A stretch of DNA of 64,000 nt from Paraburkholderia sp. PREW-6R (GTDB taxonomy: Bacteria > Pseudomonadota > Gammaproteobacteria > Burkholderiales > Burkholderiaceae): the NCBI RefSeq assembly GCF_039621805.1, contig NZ_CP155074.1:1550001-1614000 (forward strand). The letters run 5' to 3'. Below, piece by piece: positions 42,552 through 51,583 of this stretch (position 1 is its first letter; each line of letters begins with the position of its first letter). The position numbers and the translations under genes are program-made. The notes below the pieces were generated by a model that worked only from the letters and a program-made list of their open reading frames with translations, was not told the origin of the DNA and made no database searches.

Positions 42552-43406
42552 ATGTCCATCCAGAAAGAAGCTCAAGATTCCGGCGACGAGACCGTCGCCA
42601 CCCCACGCCAGCCTTCACGTCGACGTTTCCTGCAGTCCGCTGCCGCTGCCGCTACGGTGGGCGCCGCGCCCCATCTGCAGGCGCAGGCACAGACCCCCCA
42701 GGCACCGCCCGCTTCCCCGGCACAGGCCGCACCGCCGCGCCCGGTTACGCTGACTGTGAACGGACGTGCCTACACGCTGCAACTCGAACCGCGCGTGACA
42801 TTGCTCGACGCATTGCGCGAATACGCCGGGCTCATGGGCACCAAGAAGGGCTGCGACCGCGGGCAGTGCGGCGCCTGCACCGTGCTCGCCAACGGGCGGC
42901 GCATCAATGCATGCCTGACGCTTGCCGTGATGCACGAAGGCGAGGACATCACCACCGTGGAAGGGCTCGCCAGCAACGGCACGTTGAGTCCCATGCAGCG
43001 CGCGTTCATCGAACACGATGCGTTTCAGTGCGGCTACTGCACGCCGGGGCAGTTGTGTTCCGCGACTGCCCTGCTGAGCGAGTTCCGCAACGGCACCGCG
43101 AGCGTCGTGACGGCCGACGTGCGCACCCGCCCTGCCCAACTATCCGACGACGAAATTCGCGAGCGCATGAGCGGCAACATCTGCCGCTGCGGCGCGTACG
43201 CCAACATCGTTGCCGCCGTGCGCGCCGTGCATGACGGCGGCGGGGTTCAAACGGGTGCGGCCGCAGGTGCGGCCGCAGGCGCGGGTTCGGGCGCGGCTAC
43301 AAGTGCGGCTGCAAGTGCGGCTGCAAGTGCGGCTACAAGCGCGGCTGCAAGCGCGGCCGCAGGCGCAGGTGGCCCTGTCGGCGACACCATCAACGGCAAC
43401 GCCTGA
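42552..43406 (+). CDS. paoA: Aldehyde oxidoreductase iron-sulfur subunit (PaoA/YagT-like), Tat-exported
   Basis: This 284-aa small subunit of a periplasmic xanthine-oxidase-type enzyme carries two [2Fe-2S] clusters. A twin-arginine signal (PSRRRFLQSAAAA, residues 17-29) directs the folded complex to the periplasm. The ferredoxin-like cluster shows CDRGQCGACTVL and INACL; the second shows QCGYCTPGQ and NICRCGAY. The C-terminus is unusual: about 40 residues of Ala/Ser/Thr encoded by a 12-bp tandem repeat, not typical of PaoA. paoB follows after 13 bp. Confidence 0.92.
   Translation: MSIQKEAQDSGDETVATPRQPSRRRFLQSAAAAATVGAAPHLQAQAQTPQAPPASPAQAAPPRPVTLTVNGRAYTLQLEPRVTLLDALREYAGLMGTKKGCDRGQCGACTVLANGRRINACLTLAVMHEGEDITTVEGLASNGTLSPMQRAFIEHDAFQCGYCTPGQLCSATALLSEFRNGTASVVTADVRTRPAQLSDDEIRERMSGNICRCGAYANIVAAVRAVHDGGGVQTGAAAGAAAGAGSGAATSAAASAAASAATSAAASAAAGAGGPVGDTINGNA
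43293..43364 (+). repeat. 12-bp tandem repeat inside paoA 3' end
   Basis: Six units of 12 bp follow GCGGCTGCAAGT with single changes (CTAC, AAGC, CCGCAGGC), encoding the tetrapeptide SAAA/SAAT in frame. Less regular relatives extend back to about 43255. The repeat makes a low-complexity tail of the iron-sulfur subunit. Confidence 0.88.
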
Positions 43407-43419
43407 CGGAGCGACCAGC

Positions 43420-44421
43420 ATGGATGCGATCTCATACGAACGCGCCGGCGACGTCGCCAGCGCAGTGCGTGCCGCGCAGCAGCCCGGCACGGCGTTTATC
43501 GGCGGCGGCACGAATCTGCTCGACCTGATGAAGGGCGGCGTAGCCCGGCCCGTGCGGCTCATCGATATCACGCATATCAACGGACTTGACACGATTTCCA
43601 CGCTGCCCGACGGCGGCATTCGCATTGGCGCCCTGATGCGTAATAGCGACGCGGCGAATCACGCGCTCGTGCGCGAGCAATACCCGCTGCTCTCACAGGC
43701 GTTTCTGTCCGGAGCGTCCGCACAATTGCGCAATATGGCGACTGTCGGCGGCAATCTGTTGCAACGCACCCGCTGCGGCTATTTCTACGACACGGCCTTT
43801 ACACAGTGCAACAAGCGCGTGCTGGGCAGCGGCTGCGCCGCGCTCGACGGCAACAACCGCACGCATGCGATTCTCGGCGCAAGCCCGCAATGCATCGCCG
43901 TCAACCCGTCGGACATGAGTGTGGCACTGGCGGCGCTCGATGCCGTGGTGCGGGTGAGCGGGCCGGCCGGCGAGCGCACGATTGCGCTCGTCGATTTTCA
44001 CCGGCTTCCCGGCGATCGTCCCGATGTGGACACCACCTTGCAGCCAGGTGAATTGATCACCGCTGTGGACCTGCCGCCGCCGCTCTTCAGCGCGAACTCG
44101 CATTATCTCAAAGTGCGTGACCGCGCCAGTTACGCTTTTGCGCTCATCTCGGTGGCCGCCGCGCTGCAAATGGACGGCGAGCGCGTGAAGGTCGCGCGGA
44201 TCGCATTGGGCGGCGTCGCGCACAAACCCTGGCGCGCGAGCGCAGCGGAACAGATGCTCAACGGACAGCCGCTCACGCAGGCCACGCTGCGCAGCGCGGC
44301 AGCCGCCGCGCTACAAGACGCGAGACCGGAGCGCGACAATCGTTTCAAGGTGCAGCTTGCGCAACGCGCAATCGTGCGTGCAGTGAATCAGGCCGCGGGC
44401 CGCGCAGGAGGTGTCGCATGA
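43420..44421 (+). CDS. paoB: Aldehyde oxidoreductase FAD-binding subunit (PaoB/YagS-like)
   Basis: This 333-aa medium subunit binds FAD (GTAFIGGGTNLLDLMKGG, then NMATVGGNLLQRTRCGYFYD). It also contains the cysteine-rich insert RCGYFYD...QCNKRVLGSGCAA that in E. coli PaoB holds an extra [4Fe-4S] cluster, so the same is likely here. The C-terminal CO-dehydrogenase flavoprotein domain follows (VRDRASYAFALISVAAAL). The ATG at 43420 lies 13 bp after paoA, and the stop overlaps the paoC start by 4 bp. Confidence 0.93.
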   Translation: MDAISYERAGDVASAVRAAQQPGTAFIGGGTNLLDLMKGGVARPVRLIDITHINGLDTISTLPDGGIRIGALMRNSDAANHALVREQYPLLSQAFLSGASAQLRNMATVGGNLLQRTRCGYFYDTAFTQCNKRVLGSGCAALDGNNRTHAILGASPQCIAVNPSDMSVALAALDAVVRVSGPAGERTIALVDFHRLPGDRPDVDTTLQPGELITAVDLPPPLFSANSHYLKVRDRASYAFALISVAAALQMDGERVKVARIALGGVAHKPWRASAAEQMLNGQPLTQATLRSAAAAALQDARPERDNRFKVQLAQRAIVRAVNQAAGRAGGVA

Positions 44422-46640
44422 ATCTGATCGGACAACCGCTCGACCGGACCGACGGTCTGCTCAAAGTGATCGGCGAAGCACGTTACGCAGCCGAATTTCC
44501 CGAGGCGCGTCTCGCGCACGCGGTGCTCGTGACGAGCACGATTGCAAGCGGCACGATCACGTCGATCGATTCGAGCCGCGCACAGGCATTGCCGGGCGTA
44601 CTGCTCGTGATGACGTATCAGAACGCGCCGCGTCTGCCTAACGGCGGCAAACCCGCGCTCGCGCCGCCCGCGGGCCGCCGCCTGTCGCTGTTGCAGGACA
44701 ATCAGGTTCACTACAACAACGAGCCGGTCGCGGTCGTGGTCGCCGACACGCTCGAACATGCGACCGACGCCGCGCATCAGTTGCGCATCACGTATCAGAG
44801 CAGCATGGCGACGGTGGATTTCGCGCAGGCCAAATCGCATGCCCATGCGCCCGACAAACCACAAGGCCGGCAAACCGACACGCAGCGCGGCAGTTTCGAC
44901 GACGGCATGCGCGCGGGCATGGTGCATATCGACGAGACGTACACCACGCCGATCGAGCATCACAATCCCATGGAACCGCACGCCACGATGGCGCGTTGGG
45001 ACGGCCCTCAACTCACGCTGTACGACGCTACGCAAGGCGTCAGCAGCGCGGCGCAGGCAGTCGCGAAAACGCTCGGCATTTCGCCGTCGGACGTACGCGT
45101 GATTTCGCCGTTCGTCGGCGGCGGGTTCGGGTGCAAGGGGTCGTCGTGGTCGCATGTGTCGCTGTGCGCCATGGCGGCGAAGCAGACGGGCCGCCCCGTG
45201 CGGCTTGCGCTGGAACGTCCGCAGATGTTCGGCCCAGTCGGCGCCCGGCCGCACACGGAGCAGCGCTTCGTGCTGGCTGCGCGGCCGGATGGCACGCTGA
45301 CCGCGATGCGTCACGACAGCATGTCGAACACTTCGGTGATCGAAGACTGGACCGAGACCTGCTGCATGGTGACGCGCATGCTCTACGCCGTGCCCAATCA
45401 GGTGACGACGCACCGCATCGTCCCCCTCAATCTCGGCACGCCGACGTTCATGCGCGCGCCGGGTGAAACCACTGGTTCGTTCGCACTCGAATCGGCGATG
45501 GACGAACTTGCGGTCGCGCTGAAGATGGATCCGCTAGCGCTACGCCTGAAGAACTACGCTGACAATGATCCGCAGGAGAACAAACCTTTTTCGGGCAAGT
45601 CGCTGCGTGAGTGTTATCAGATAGGCGCCGAAAAATTCGGCTGGTCGCGGCGCAGCAGCGCGCCGCGGTCCATGCGCAACGGCAACACGCTGATCGGTCT
45701 GGGCATGGCAACAGCGACCTATCCTGCCAATCGCAGCGAAGCCGGCGCGCTTGCGCGGATCCTGCCGGACGGCACGGCAATGGTTGCGTCGGGCACGCAG
45801 GATATCGGCACCGGCACCTATACCGTGATGACCCAGGTCGCCGCCGACGCGCTCGGCTTTGCGCCGGAGAATATCCACTTCGCGCTTGGCGACTCGTCGC
45901 TACCGCGGGCGCCGGTGTCGGGCGGCTCGCAATCGGCAGCAAGCGTATCGCCGGCCGTACGGGACGCCGCGACCCAGGCGCGCAACCAGCTGATTGCCCT
46001 GGCGCTGGCCGATCAGGCATCGCCTGTCTATGGCGTTCCGGTCGCGGACATCACCGTCGAAAACGGCTGGGTGACGAGCCGCTCGCAACCGTCCAGACGC
46101 GACCCGGCGGCGGCGATCATCGCGCGTTCGGGCGGCAAGCCGATCGAGGCCACCGCATCCGTCAAGCCCGGCGATGAGAAGCAGAAGTACTCATTCCACT
46201 CGTTCGGCGCGGTGTTCGTGGAGGTGCACGTCGACGCCGACCTCGGCACGATCCGCGTACCGCGCGTGGTCGGCGTGTACGACGTGGGACGCATTCTCAA
46301 CGAGAAGACCGCGCGGAGCCAGTTGATGGGCGGCATCGTGTGGGGCGTCGGTGCGGCGATGCAGGAGGAGTCCACCGTCGACCTGCGCTATGGCCGCTTC
46401 ACGAACGCCAACCTCGCCGAATATCACGTGCCCGTGAATGCCGATATCGGTTCGCTCGACATCACCTTTATCGATCGCCCTGATCCGTACATCAACTCGC
46501 TCGGCGTGCGCGGGATCGGCGAGATCGGCATTACGGGCGTGTCGGCGGCGATCGCGAATGCGGTCTATCACGCGACCGGCATGCGGGTTCGGGATCTGCC
46601 CATCACGCTCGACAAGGTAATGGGCACAATGCAGGTCTGA
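44418..46640 (+). CDS. paoC: Aldehyde oxidoreductase molybdenum-binding subunit (PaoC/YagR-like)
   Basis: This 740-aa large subunit binds the molybdopterin cytosine dinucleotide cofactor and oxidises aldehydes. It has IGQPLDRTDGLLKVIGEARYAAE at the start in shorter overlapping elements, the molybdenum loop FVGGGFGCKGSSW, MRAPGETTGSFALES, SGTQDIGTGTYTVM and the catalytic glutamate in GVRGIGEIGITGV near the C-terminus. Its length is normal for this class. It starts within the paoB stop (ATGA), so the three subunits are one translationally linked operon. Aromatic aldehydes are the best substrates of the E. coli enzyme; substrate here is not determined. Confidence 0.94.
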   Translation: MNLIGQPLDRTDGLLKVIGEARYAAEFPEARLAHAVLVTSTIASGTITSIDSSRAQALPGVLLVMTYQNAPRLPNGGKPALAPPAGRRLSLLQDNQVHYNNEPVAVVVADTLEHATDAAHQLRITYQSSMATVDFAQAKSHAHAPDKPQGRQTDTQRGSFDDGMRAGMVHIDETYTTPIEHHNPMEPHATMARWDGPQLTLYDATQGVSSAAQAVAKTLGISPSDVRVISPFVGGGFGCKGSSWSHVSLCAMAAKQTGRPVRLALERPQMFGPVGARPHTEQRFVLAARPDGTLTAMRHDSMSNTSVIEDWTETCCMVTRMLYAVPNQVTTHRIVPLNLGTPTFMRAPGETTGSFALESAMDELAVALKMDPLALRLKNYADNDPQENKPFSGKSLRECYQIGAEKFGWSRRSSAPRSMRNGNTLIGLGMATATYPANRSEAGALARILPDGTAMVASGTQDIGTGTYTVMTQVAADALGFAPENIHFALGDSSLPRAPVSGGSQSAASVSPAVRDAATQARNQLIALALADQASPVYGVPVADITVENGWVTSRSQPSRRDPAAAIIARSGGKPIEATASVKPGDEKQKYSFHSFGAVFVEVHVDADLGTIRVPRVVGVYDVGRILNEKTARSQLMGGIVWGVGAAMQEESTVDLRYGRFTNANLAEYHVPVNADIGSLDITFIDRPDPYINSLGVRGIGEIGITGVSAAIANAVYHATGMRVRDLPITLDKVMGTMQV

Positions 46641-46850
46641 CTGGCGCACGGTTGCACGTGGGCGTTGCTGGACGGCGCCCGCCGCGACACGCGCCAGCGG
46701 CTGCATCGCTGCAATGCGGTATGCGCAGCAAATCATCTGACGGCTAAGCAAGTTATGTGGGACGGGCAGCGCCATTTCAGTACATTGGCGCTTGCCTGCG
46801 CGAGCGTTGCATCGCACAATCGGTTCATCCCTCATTACCGGTGCTCGCTC

Positions 46851-47438
46851 ATGGCCTATGCCTCGCTTGCTACTGGCGTGCTGCTCGCCGCCGGCTTCGG
46901 CTCCCGCTTCGACCCCGATGGTTTGCATAACAAGCTGCTCGCTCACATGCCCGACGGCACGCCGGTCGCCCATGAAGCGGCGCACCGCCTGCTGCGTGTA
47001 GTCACTCGGGTGCTGGCCGTGGTGCGCCCGGGTTCGGACGCGCTTGCACGTCTTCTGAACGATGCGGGATGCGACGTGGTGTTTGCGGCGGACGCCGAAC
47101 GCGGCATGGGCGCGAGTCTCGCCGCAGGCATCGAGGCCAGCGAAGACGCCGAAGGCTGGGTGGTCGCGCTCGCGGACATGCCGCGCATCGCCACGCCCAC
47201 GATCGAAGCCGTGGCGCGCGTGCTCGACAGCGGCGCTTCTCTGGTCGCTCCTTTCTACCTGGGGCAACGCGGGCATCCGGTCGGCTTTGGCATCGAGCAT
47301 CGGGACGCGCTGCTGGCGCTCGATGGCGACACGGGTGCACGCGCGCTGTTCAACTCGCAGCGGATCACACGGCTCGATGTCGACGATCCGGGCATCCTGC
47401 GCGATGTCGATACGCGGGATGATCTTGAGAATGTTTAG
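46851..47438 (+). CDS. mocA: MocA-like molybdenum cofactor cytidylyltransferase
   Basis: This 195-aa nucleotidyltransferase of the MobA/MocA type begins ATGVLLAAGFGSRFDPDG, with the nucleotide-binding pattern, then NKLLAHMPDG, WVVALADMPRIATPTI carrying the metal-binding aspartate, and QRGHPVGF. MocA transfers CMP to the molybdopterin cofactor, giving the dinucleotide form that PaoC-type enzymes need. Its position 210 bp after paoC supports that role. The ATG at 46851 was chosen because homology-like sequence begins there. The XdhC/PaoD insertion chaperone usually found with such enzymes is not in the window. Confidence 0.87.
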   Translation: MAYASLATGVLLAAGFGSRFDPDGLHNKLLAHMPDGTPVAHEAAHRLLRVVTRVLAVVRPGSDALARLLNDAGCDVVFAADAERGMGASLAAGIEASEDAEGWVVALADMPRIATPTIEAVARVLDSGASLVAPFYLGQRGHPVGFGIEHRDALLALDGDTGARALFNSQRITRLDVDDPGILRDVDTRDDLENV

Positions 47439-47560
47439 TAGGTCTGTGTCGGCGGGTGAGTTTGGCTGGTATGTCTGGCTGACCAGCATCGGCCCGAATT
47501 GATCCTCGGCTTGACCCTGCGGTTGAGCTTACTTGATCGAGACGCAGGTTTGGGTGCATA

Positions 47561-47576
47561 CTGTATATCCATACAG
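47561..47576 (+). promoter_or_regulatory. LexA (SOS) box upstream of the UdgX-fusion gene
   Basis: CTGTATATCCATACAG is a perfect match to the CTGT-N8-ACAG LexA operator and part of a 20-bp palindrome. It overlaps a candidate promoter, TTGATC (47533-47538) with an 18-bp spacer to CATACT (47557-47562). It lies 55 bp before the ATG at 47632. Confidence 0.85.
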
Positions 47577-47631
47577 TATTTTGCGTGAACCGCTGGCTCG
47601 CTTTGAGACGTGCGGGGCACGGCGCGTCCGC

Positions 47632-49215
47632 ATGAACCGTACTTCCATCGAACCGGCTTTTTCCGCGTGGCGTGACGCAGCACGAGCGCTGCTGCGTCGA
47701 AACGTCGAGCCGGGACAGGTCGAGTGGATAGAGTCGGAACGCGAAGCATGCGCTGTTGATCGTCAGCAAGCCGCTGAATTGGAGGGTGCGACCGTTGCCG
47801 GTGTGCGTGCTGAAGACGTATCTGCGGCCGGTGTTGCGGCCGGTGTTGCCGCCGCCGGTATCTCCGTTGATATCTCGGCGGCCAATACGCGCGCCACCGG
47901 GCTGCACGGCCCCTCATCCACCGCGATTCCCCGCGAGCTTCTCGCCCGGCTGCAAACCGCGGCCTGCTATCGTGCGCCGGATCGCTGGGCGCTGCTTTAC
48001 CGCATACTTTGGCGCTGGACGCATGGCGAGCGGCGCGTGCTCGATCCCGGCGACGAAGACGGCGCGCTGCTCGCAACACGCATCGCCGCAGTTGAACGGG
48101 AAACCGACGATCTGCTGTTGCTTACGCTATTCCGGCGTCGCGATCCCACCATGGGGCTGCCGGAGTTCGTCGGCTGGTACGAGCCGCGACACGATCTGCT
48201 GGAGCGCGCCGCCGAGCGATTCGCCGAGAAAATGGGTGATTCCACGTGGATGCTGGCCACGCCGCACGGTGCGGCATTCTGGAACGGCATGCTGCTTTTC
48301 ATCGGCCGCACTGCCAGCGAAGAGCAGGACGAAGCCACGCATGCGTTGCCCCCTGGCGCGATGGCCGGCGAAGCGATCAGCAGCGAATCCGCCGAGGCGC
48401 TGTGGCTCATGTATTACGCAAACGCCTTCAATGGCGAACGCACGCCCATGCCGCTGCGCTACTGGCGCACGCCGCCCGCCGGGCCGCCGTTGCCCGCGTC
48501 CATTGCTCGCGCGCGCAGCCGCCTCGGCGCGCAGGCGGCGCCTGTCAGCGTTCCACCGGCACCGCCTGTCGAATATTCGGCCATGACACCGCCGTTTCGT
48601 GAGCCCAGCGGTCCGCCAGACGCCTGCCGGCGCTGCGCGTTATGGCGTAATGCGCGGCAGGCCGTTGCCGGCGTGGGGCCGCGGCGAGCGCCGATCATGG
48701 TGGTCGGCGAGCAGCCTGGCGAGGACGAGAACCAGCGAGGCGAATCGTTCATCGGGCCGGCCGGCCAGTTGCTGGACGCAGTGCTCGCGCGCGCCGGACT
48801 CGAACGCGCTTCGCTGTATCTGACCTATGCCGTCAAGCATTACAAATGGGAAACCCTCGACCATCAGCACGAGCACGCGTCCGGCCAACAGCCCAACCGG
48901 CAGCGCATGCATCGCATGCCCGCGCGCCGCGAAGTCGAAGCGTGTCGGTACTGGCTCGACAAGGAACTGGCACAGGTCGGGCCGCGCGTGGTCGTCACGC
49001 TGGGCCCGACAGCCCTCAAGGCGATGAGCGGCGCCCACGTCAGCCTGTCGGAATATCTCGGTCAGACGATCGTACACGGCGACCTGATGATCGTCCCGAC
49101 CTGGCACCCAGCCTATGCGCTGCGTACCGCTCATCGCGGTTTGCGCGACGACATTGTCGCAACGATTGCCGACGCGTTCCGGCGCGCTGCGCGATCGGCC
49201 GGCGCGTCAGGGTGA
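47632..49215 (+). CDS. DUF4130-UdgX fusion, uracil-DNA binding repair protein
   Basis: This 527-aa protein combines an N-terminal DUF4130 domain (WRDAARALLRRNVEPGQVEW, then YRILWRWTHGERRVL) and a C-terminal UdgX-type uracil-DNA glycosylase domain (from about residue 330). The latter has a CxxC iron-sulfur pair (CRRCALW), the motif GEQPGEDE near residue 358, QLLDAVLARAGL, the loop RQRMHRMP with the histidine (about 427) that in UdgX forms a covalent bond to DNA, and TWHPAY. A Val/Ala-rich insert of about 40 residues lies in the N-terminal domain. An SOS box precedes the gene, so DNA-damage induction is likely. The radical SAM partner often encoded beside this family is absent here. Confidence 0.92.
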   Translation: MNRTSIEPAFSAWRDAARALLRRNVEPGQVEWIESEREACAVDRQQAAELEGATVAGVRAEDVSAAGVAAGVAAAGISVDISAANTRATGLHGPSSTAIPRELLARLQTAACYRAPDRWALLYRILWRWTHGERRVLDPGDEDGALLATRIAAVERETDDLLLLTLFRRRDPTMGLPEFVGWYEPRHDLLERAAERFAEKMGDSTWMLATPHGAAFWNGMLLFIGRTASEEQDEATHALPPGAMAGEAISSESAEALWLMYYANAFNGERTPMPLRYWRTPPAGPPLPASIARARSRLGAQAAPVSVPPAPPVEYSAMTPPFREPSGPPDACRRCALWRNARQAVAGVGPRRAPIMVVGEQPGEDENQRGESFIGPAGQLLDAVLARAGLERASLYLTYAVKHYKWETLDHQHEHASGQQPNRQRMHRMPARREVEACRYWLDKELAQVGPRVVVTLGPTALKAMSGAHVSLSEYLGQTIVHGDLMIVPTWHPAYALRTAHRGLRDDIVATIADAFRRAARSAGASG

Positions 49216-49460
49216 GCGCTTACGGGAGCGCGCAAGGATGCGCCGGTGAGCCTTTGCAGGATCACCCAGCCGCGCAGCCCGGCCATGTTGTCCCGGGCAT
49301 GGCGTTTGCAACCAAGCACCACGATGTAACGGTCACGCAAAGCACACTGATCCCGTCTAAGCTGAGGTGACATCACCTTCAAGGTCACGCTTTCGCGGCG
49401 CCCGCGCCACGCACGAATTGCCGGCGAACGGCCCGTGCGCATCGTCATCACATCACGTCC

Positions 49461-50165
49461 ATGAGCGAAACCTGCCCGCGTCTTTTCATCGTTTCACCCC
49501 ATTTCGACGACGCCGTCTTCAGCTGCGGTGAGCTGCTCGCCGCGCATCCCGACGCCGTCGTCTGCACCGTATTCGCGGCACCGCCTCAGCAGCAGATGCA
49601 CACGGAATGGGACGAAAAATCCGGCTTCGCCACCGCCCATCAAGCTGTGCACGAGCGCACGATCGAAGACGACCAGGCGCTCGATATGCTCGACGCCATT
49701 CCTCTGCGATTGCCGTTTCGCGACAGTCAGTATGCGGATTCGCCATCCATCAACAAGCTCGCGGCCGCACTCGAAGAGACGATTTACCGCACGACCGCCG
49801 ACACGCTCCTGATGCCGCTCGGACTGCATCACGACGACCACGTGCGTGTATTCGAGGCCTGTTGCGAAATCCTGCCGCGTCTGTCCCATCTGGAATGGTT
49901 CGGCTACGAGGAAGCGATTCACCGGCGCACGCACGGTGTCGTGCAGGCGCGGCTAGCAGATCTCGCGCAACGCGGCATCGACGCGACGCCCGCCTCTCCG
50001 AGCGCAGGCCATACGATCGACGTCGCCCGTCGCGCGCGACTCAAACGCGAAGCGGTGAACGCCTACGCAAGCCAGTTGCGGGCCTTCGGCACGGGCAACT
50101 ATGAAGATGTCTTTGCCGGCGAGCGTTATTGGCGCCTGACCACGGGGCGTCGCGCGAAGAAGTGA
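49461..50165 (+). CDS. PIG-L family deacetylase
   Basis: This is a 234-aa zinc-dependent N-acetylglycosamine deacetylase-like protein (LmbE/PIG-L fold). The first metal motif SPHFDDAVFSCG (normally PHPDD) and the second, LGLHHDDHVRV, are intact in the key His and Asp residues. Substrates in the family include GlcNAc-containing lipids, bacillithiol and mycothiol intermediates and antibiotic precursors. It lies convergent to the phosphonate operon and separated from it by a hairpin, so any functional link is speculative. The ATG at 49461 has no strong ribosome site. Confidence 0.87.
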   Translation: MSETCPRLFIVSPHFDDAVFSCGELLAAHPDAVVCTVFAAPPQQQMHTEWDEKSGFATAHQAVHERTIEDDQALDMLDAIPLRLPFRDSQYADSPSINKLAAALEETIYRTTADTLLMPLGLHHDDHVRVFEACCEILPRLSHLEWFGYEEAIHRRTHGVVQARLADLAQRGIDATPASPSAGHTIDVARRARLKREAVNAYASQLRAFGTGNYEDVFAGERYWRLTTGRRAKK

Positions 50166-50286
50166 GTGGACGAGGATGAGGACAATCGCCTAAGTTTGAC
50201 GTGAGCGGTTGCCGCCCCGACAAGGCCGCCGTGGAGCCGCGCCGTCATCACCGCCATGTGTTTTTCCAGCTAACCGAGGTTACGAC

Positions 50287-50427
50287 ATGCACACCACGCC
50301 CATTCCCGATCCCAACCCCGATCCGAGCCGCGACCCGGAAGGTGGCGACCCGCTCGCGCCAATACCGGGTCATCGCACGGATGAGCCGCAGCATTCGGAC
50401 GGTCCGCCGGACAAAGACCCGGTGTGA
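50287..50427 (+). CDS. Small Pro/Asp-rich peptide, unknown
   Basis: This is a possible 46-aa protein made of short Pro-Asp runs (PIPDPNPDPSRDPEGGDP), predicted to be disordered. The ATG at 50287 follows CGAGG by about 6 nt. The codon use is consistent with coding, and similar short acidic/proline peptides occur in Burkholderia, but function and expression are unknown. An alternative frame from 50209 exists. It ends 34 bp before a strong hairpin. Confidence 0.5.
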   Translation: MHTTPIPDPNPDPSRDPEGGDPLAPIPGHRTDEPQHSDGPPDKDPV

Positions 50428-50460
50428 ACCCGATCTGATCGCAACACGCTGCTGAGACAG

Positions 50461-50491
50461 GCGCGAGTCGTGCGTTGCGCACGACTCGCGC
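50461..50491. terminator. Hairpin between the small gene and the phosphonate operon
   Basis: The 14-bp arms GCGCGAGTCGTGCG and CGCACGACTCGCGC enclose a 3-nt loop. It lies 14 bp beyond the end of phnW on the minus strand, so it probably terminates that operon; there is no long T-run on either side. Confidence 0.7.
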
Positions 50492-50504
50492 GGAACGGTT
50501 TCGC

Positions 50505-51572
50505 CTAACGCGTCAGTTCCGAAAAGCCGTGCAACAGGCGGTCGATATCGGCCGCGTGGATGTTGCCCATCGTCGAAATGCGGAAGAGTTCGGCGGACAG
50601 TCCGCCCTGTCCCGCATAAATCACGAAGCCGCGCGCTTTCAGCGCGTCGTGCAATTGCGGGTACGAGACGCCTTGCGGCAAGCGGTACGCGCGCAAGACT
50701 ACCGACGACTGCTCGGGCGGCAACACGCTGGCGATGCCGCGCTCGGCGAGGCCCGCGCGCGCCTGTTCGGTGAGCATGGCATAACGCGCATGGCGCGCAC
50801 GCCAGCCGCCTTCGTCGGCGAGTTCACGCAGCGCTTCAACCAGCGCATAGTACGCATGAACCGACGGCGTGAACGGCGTGTTGCGCTGATCCTGCAAGCG
50901 CGCGAGTCGGCAAAGGTCCAGGTAATACGTGCGGCTCGCCGCCTGGGCGAGCGCCGCGCGGCGCACCAGCACGAACGACGCGCCAGGCACGCCGTGCAGA
51001 CACTTGTTCGCGGTGGCCGCGACCGCATCGAGGCTTGCGTCGGCGAAATCGATCGCTTCTGCGCCAAAGCTGCTCACGCCGTCCACGAGCAGACGCAGCC
51101 CGCGCTCGCGACACAGCACGCCGAGTGACGTCAGATCGTTCAGGCGGCCCGTGGTGGTTTCGTGATGGATGACTGCGACGTGCGTGAATGCGGTGTCCGC
51201 GTCCAGATGGGCGGCGATTTTCGCGAGGTCCGGCGCCTGCATCCAGTCGTGTTTCAGCGATTCGTGCGCGATGCCGTATTGCGCGGCGATTTGCGAAATG
51301 CGCTCACCATACACGCCGTTTTCCACCACGAGCAGCTTGCCGTTTTGCGGCACGAGCGCAGCCGTCATGCTTTCGACCGCCGCCGTGCCCGAGCCGGTCA
51401 TCAGCACGGCTTGCCACTCGCTCGCGTCCAGACCATACAGATCGACGAGACGCGTGCGCGCTTCTTCCTGCAGATCGAAAAATTCGCTTTCGCGATGGCA
51501 CAGATCGGTCTGCAGCAGGCTGTTGCGGACGCGTTCGGTCAGCGTCACCGGACCTGGATTGAGCAGCAGCAT
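50505..51572 (-). CDS. phnW: 2-aminoethylphosphonate:pyruvate aminotransferase (biosynthetic role here)
   Basis: This 355-aa class V PLP aminotransferase has LLLNPGPVTLTERVR at the start, MTGSGTAAVESM around residue 58, HHETTTGRLND and the PLP lysine in ATANKCLHGVPG near residue 190. In degradation PhnW turns 2-aminoethylphosphonate into phosphonoacetaldehyde; here it follows PEP mutase and phosphonopyruvate decarboxylase, so it most likely runs in the making direction. The ATG at 51572 lies 11 bp after the ppd stop, with AGGAG upstream. It is the last gene of the operon. Confidence 0.92.
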   Translation of the reverse strand: MLLLNPGPVTLTERVRNSLLQTDLCHRESEFFDLQEEARTRLVDLYGLDASEWQAVLMTGSGTAAVESMTAALVPQNGKLLVVENGVYGERISQIAAQYGIAHESLKHDWMQAPDLAKIAAHLDADTAFTHVAVIHHETTTGRLNDLTSLGVLCRERGLRLLVDGVSSFGAEAIDFADASLDAVAATANKCLHGVPGASFVLVRRAALAQAASRTYYLDLCRLARLQDQRNTPFTPSVHAYYALVEALRELADEGGWRARHARYAMLTEQARAGLAERGIASVLPPEQSSVVLRAYRLPQGVSYPQLHDALKARGFVIYAGQGGLSAELFRISTMGNIHAADIDRLLHGFSELTR

Positions 51573-51583
51573 CGACGCACTCC

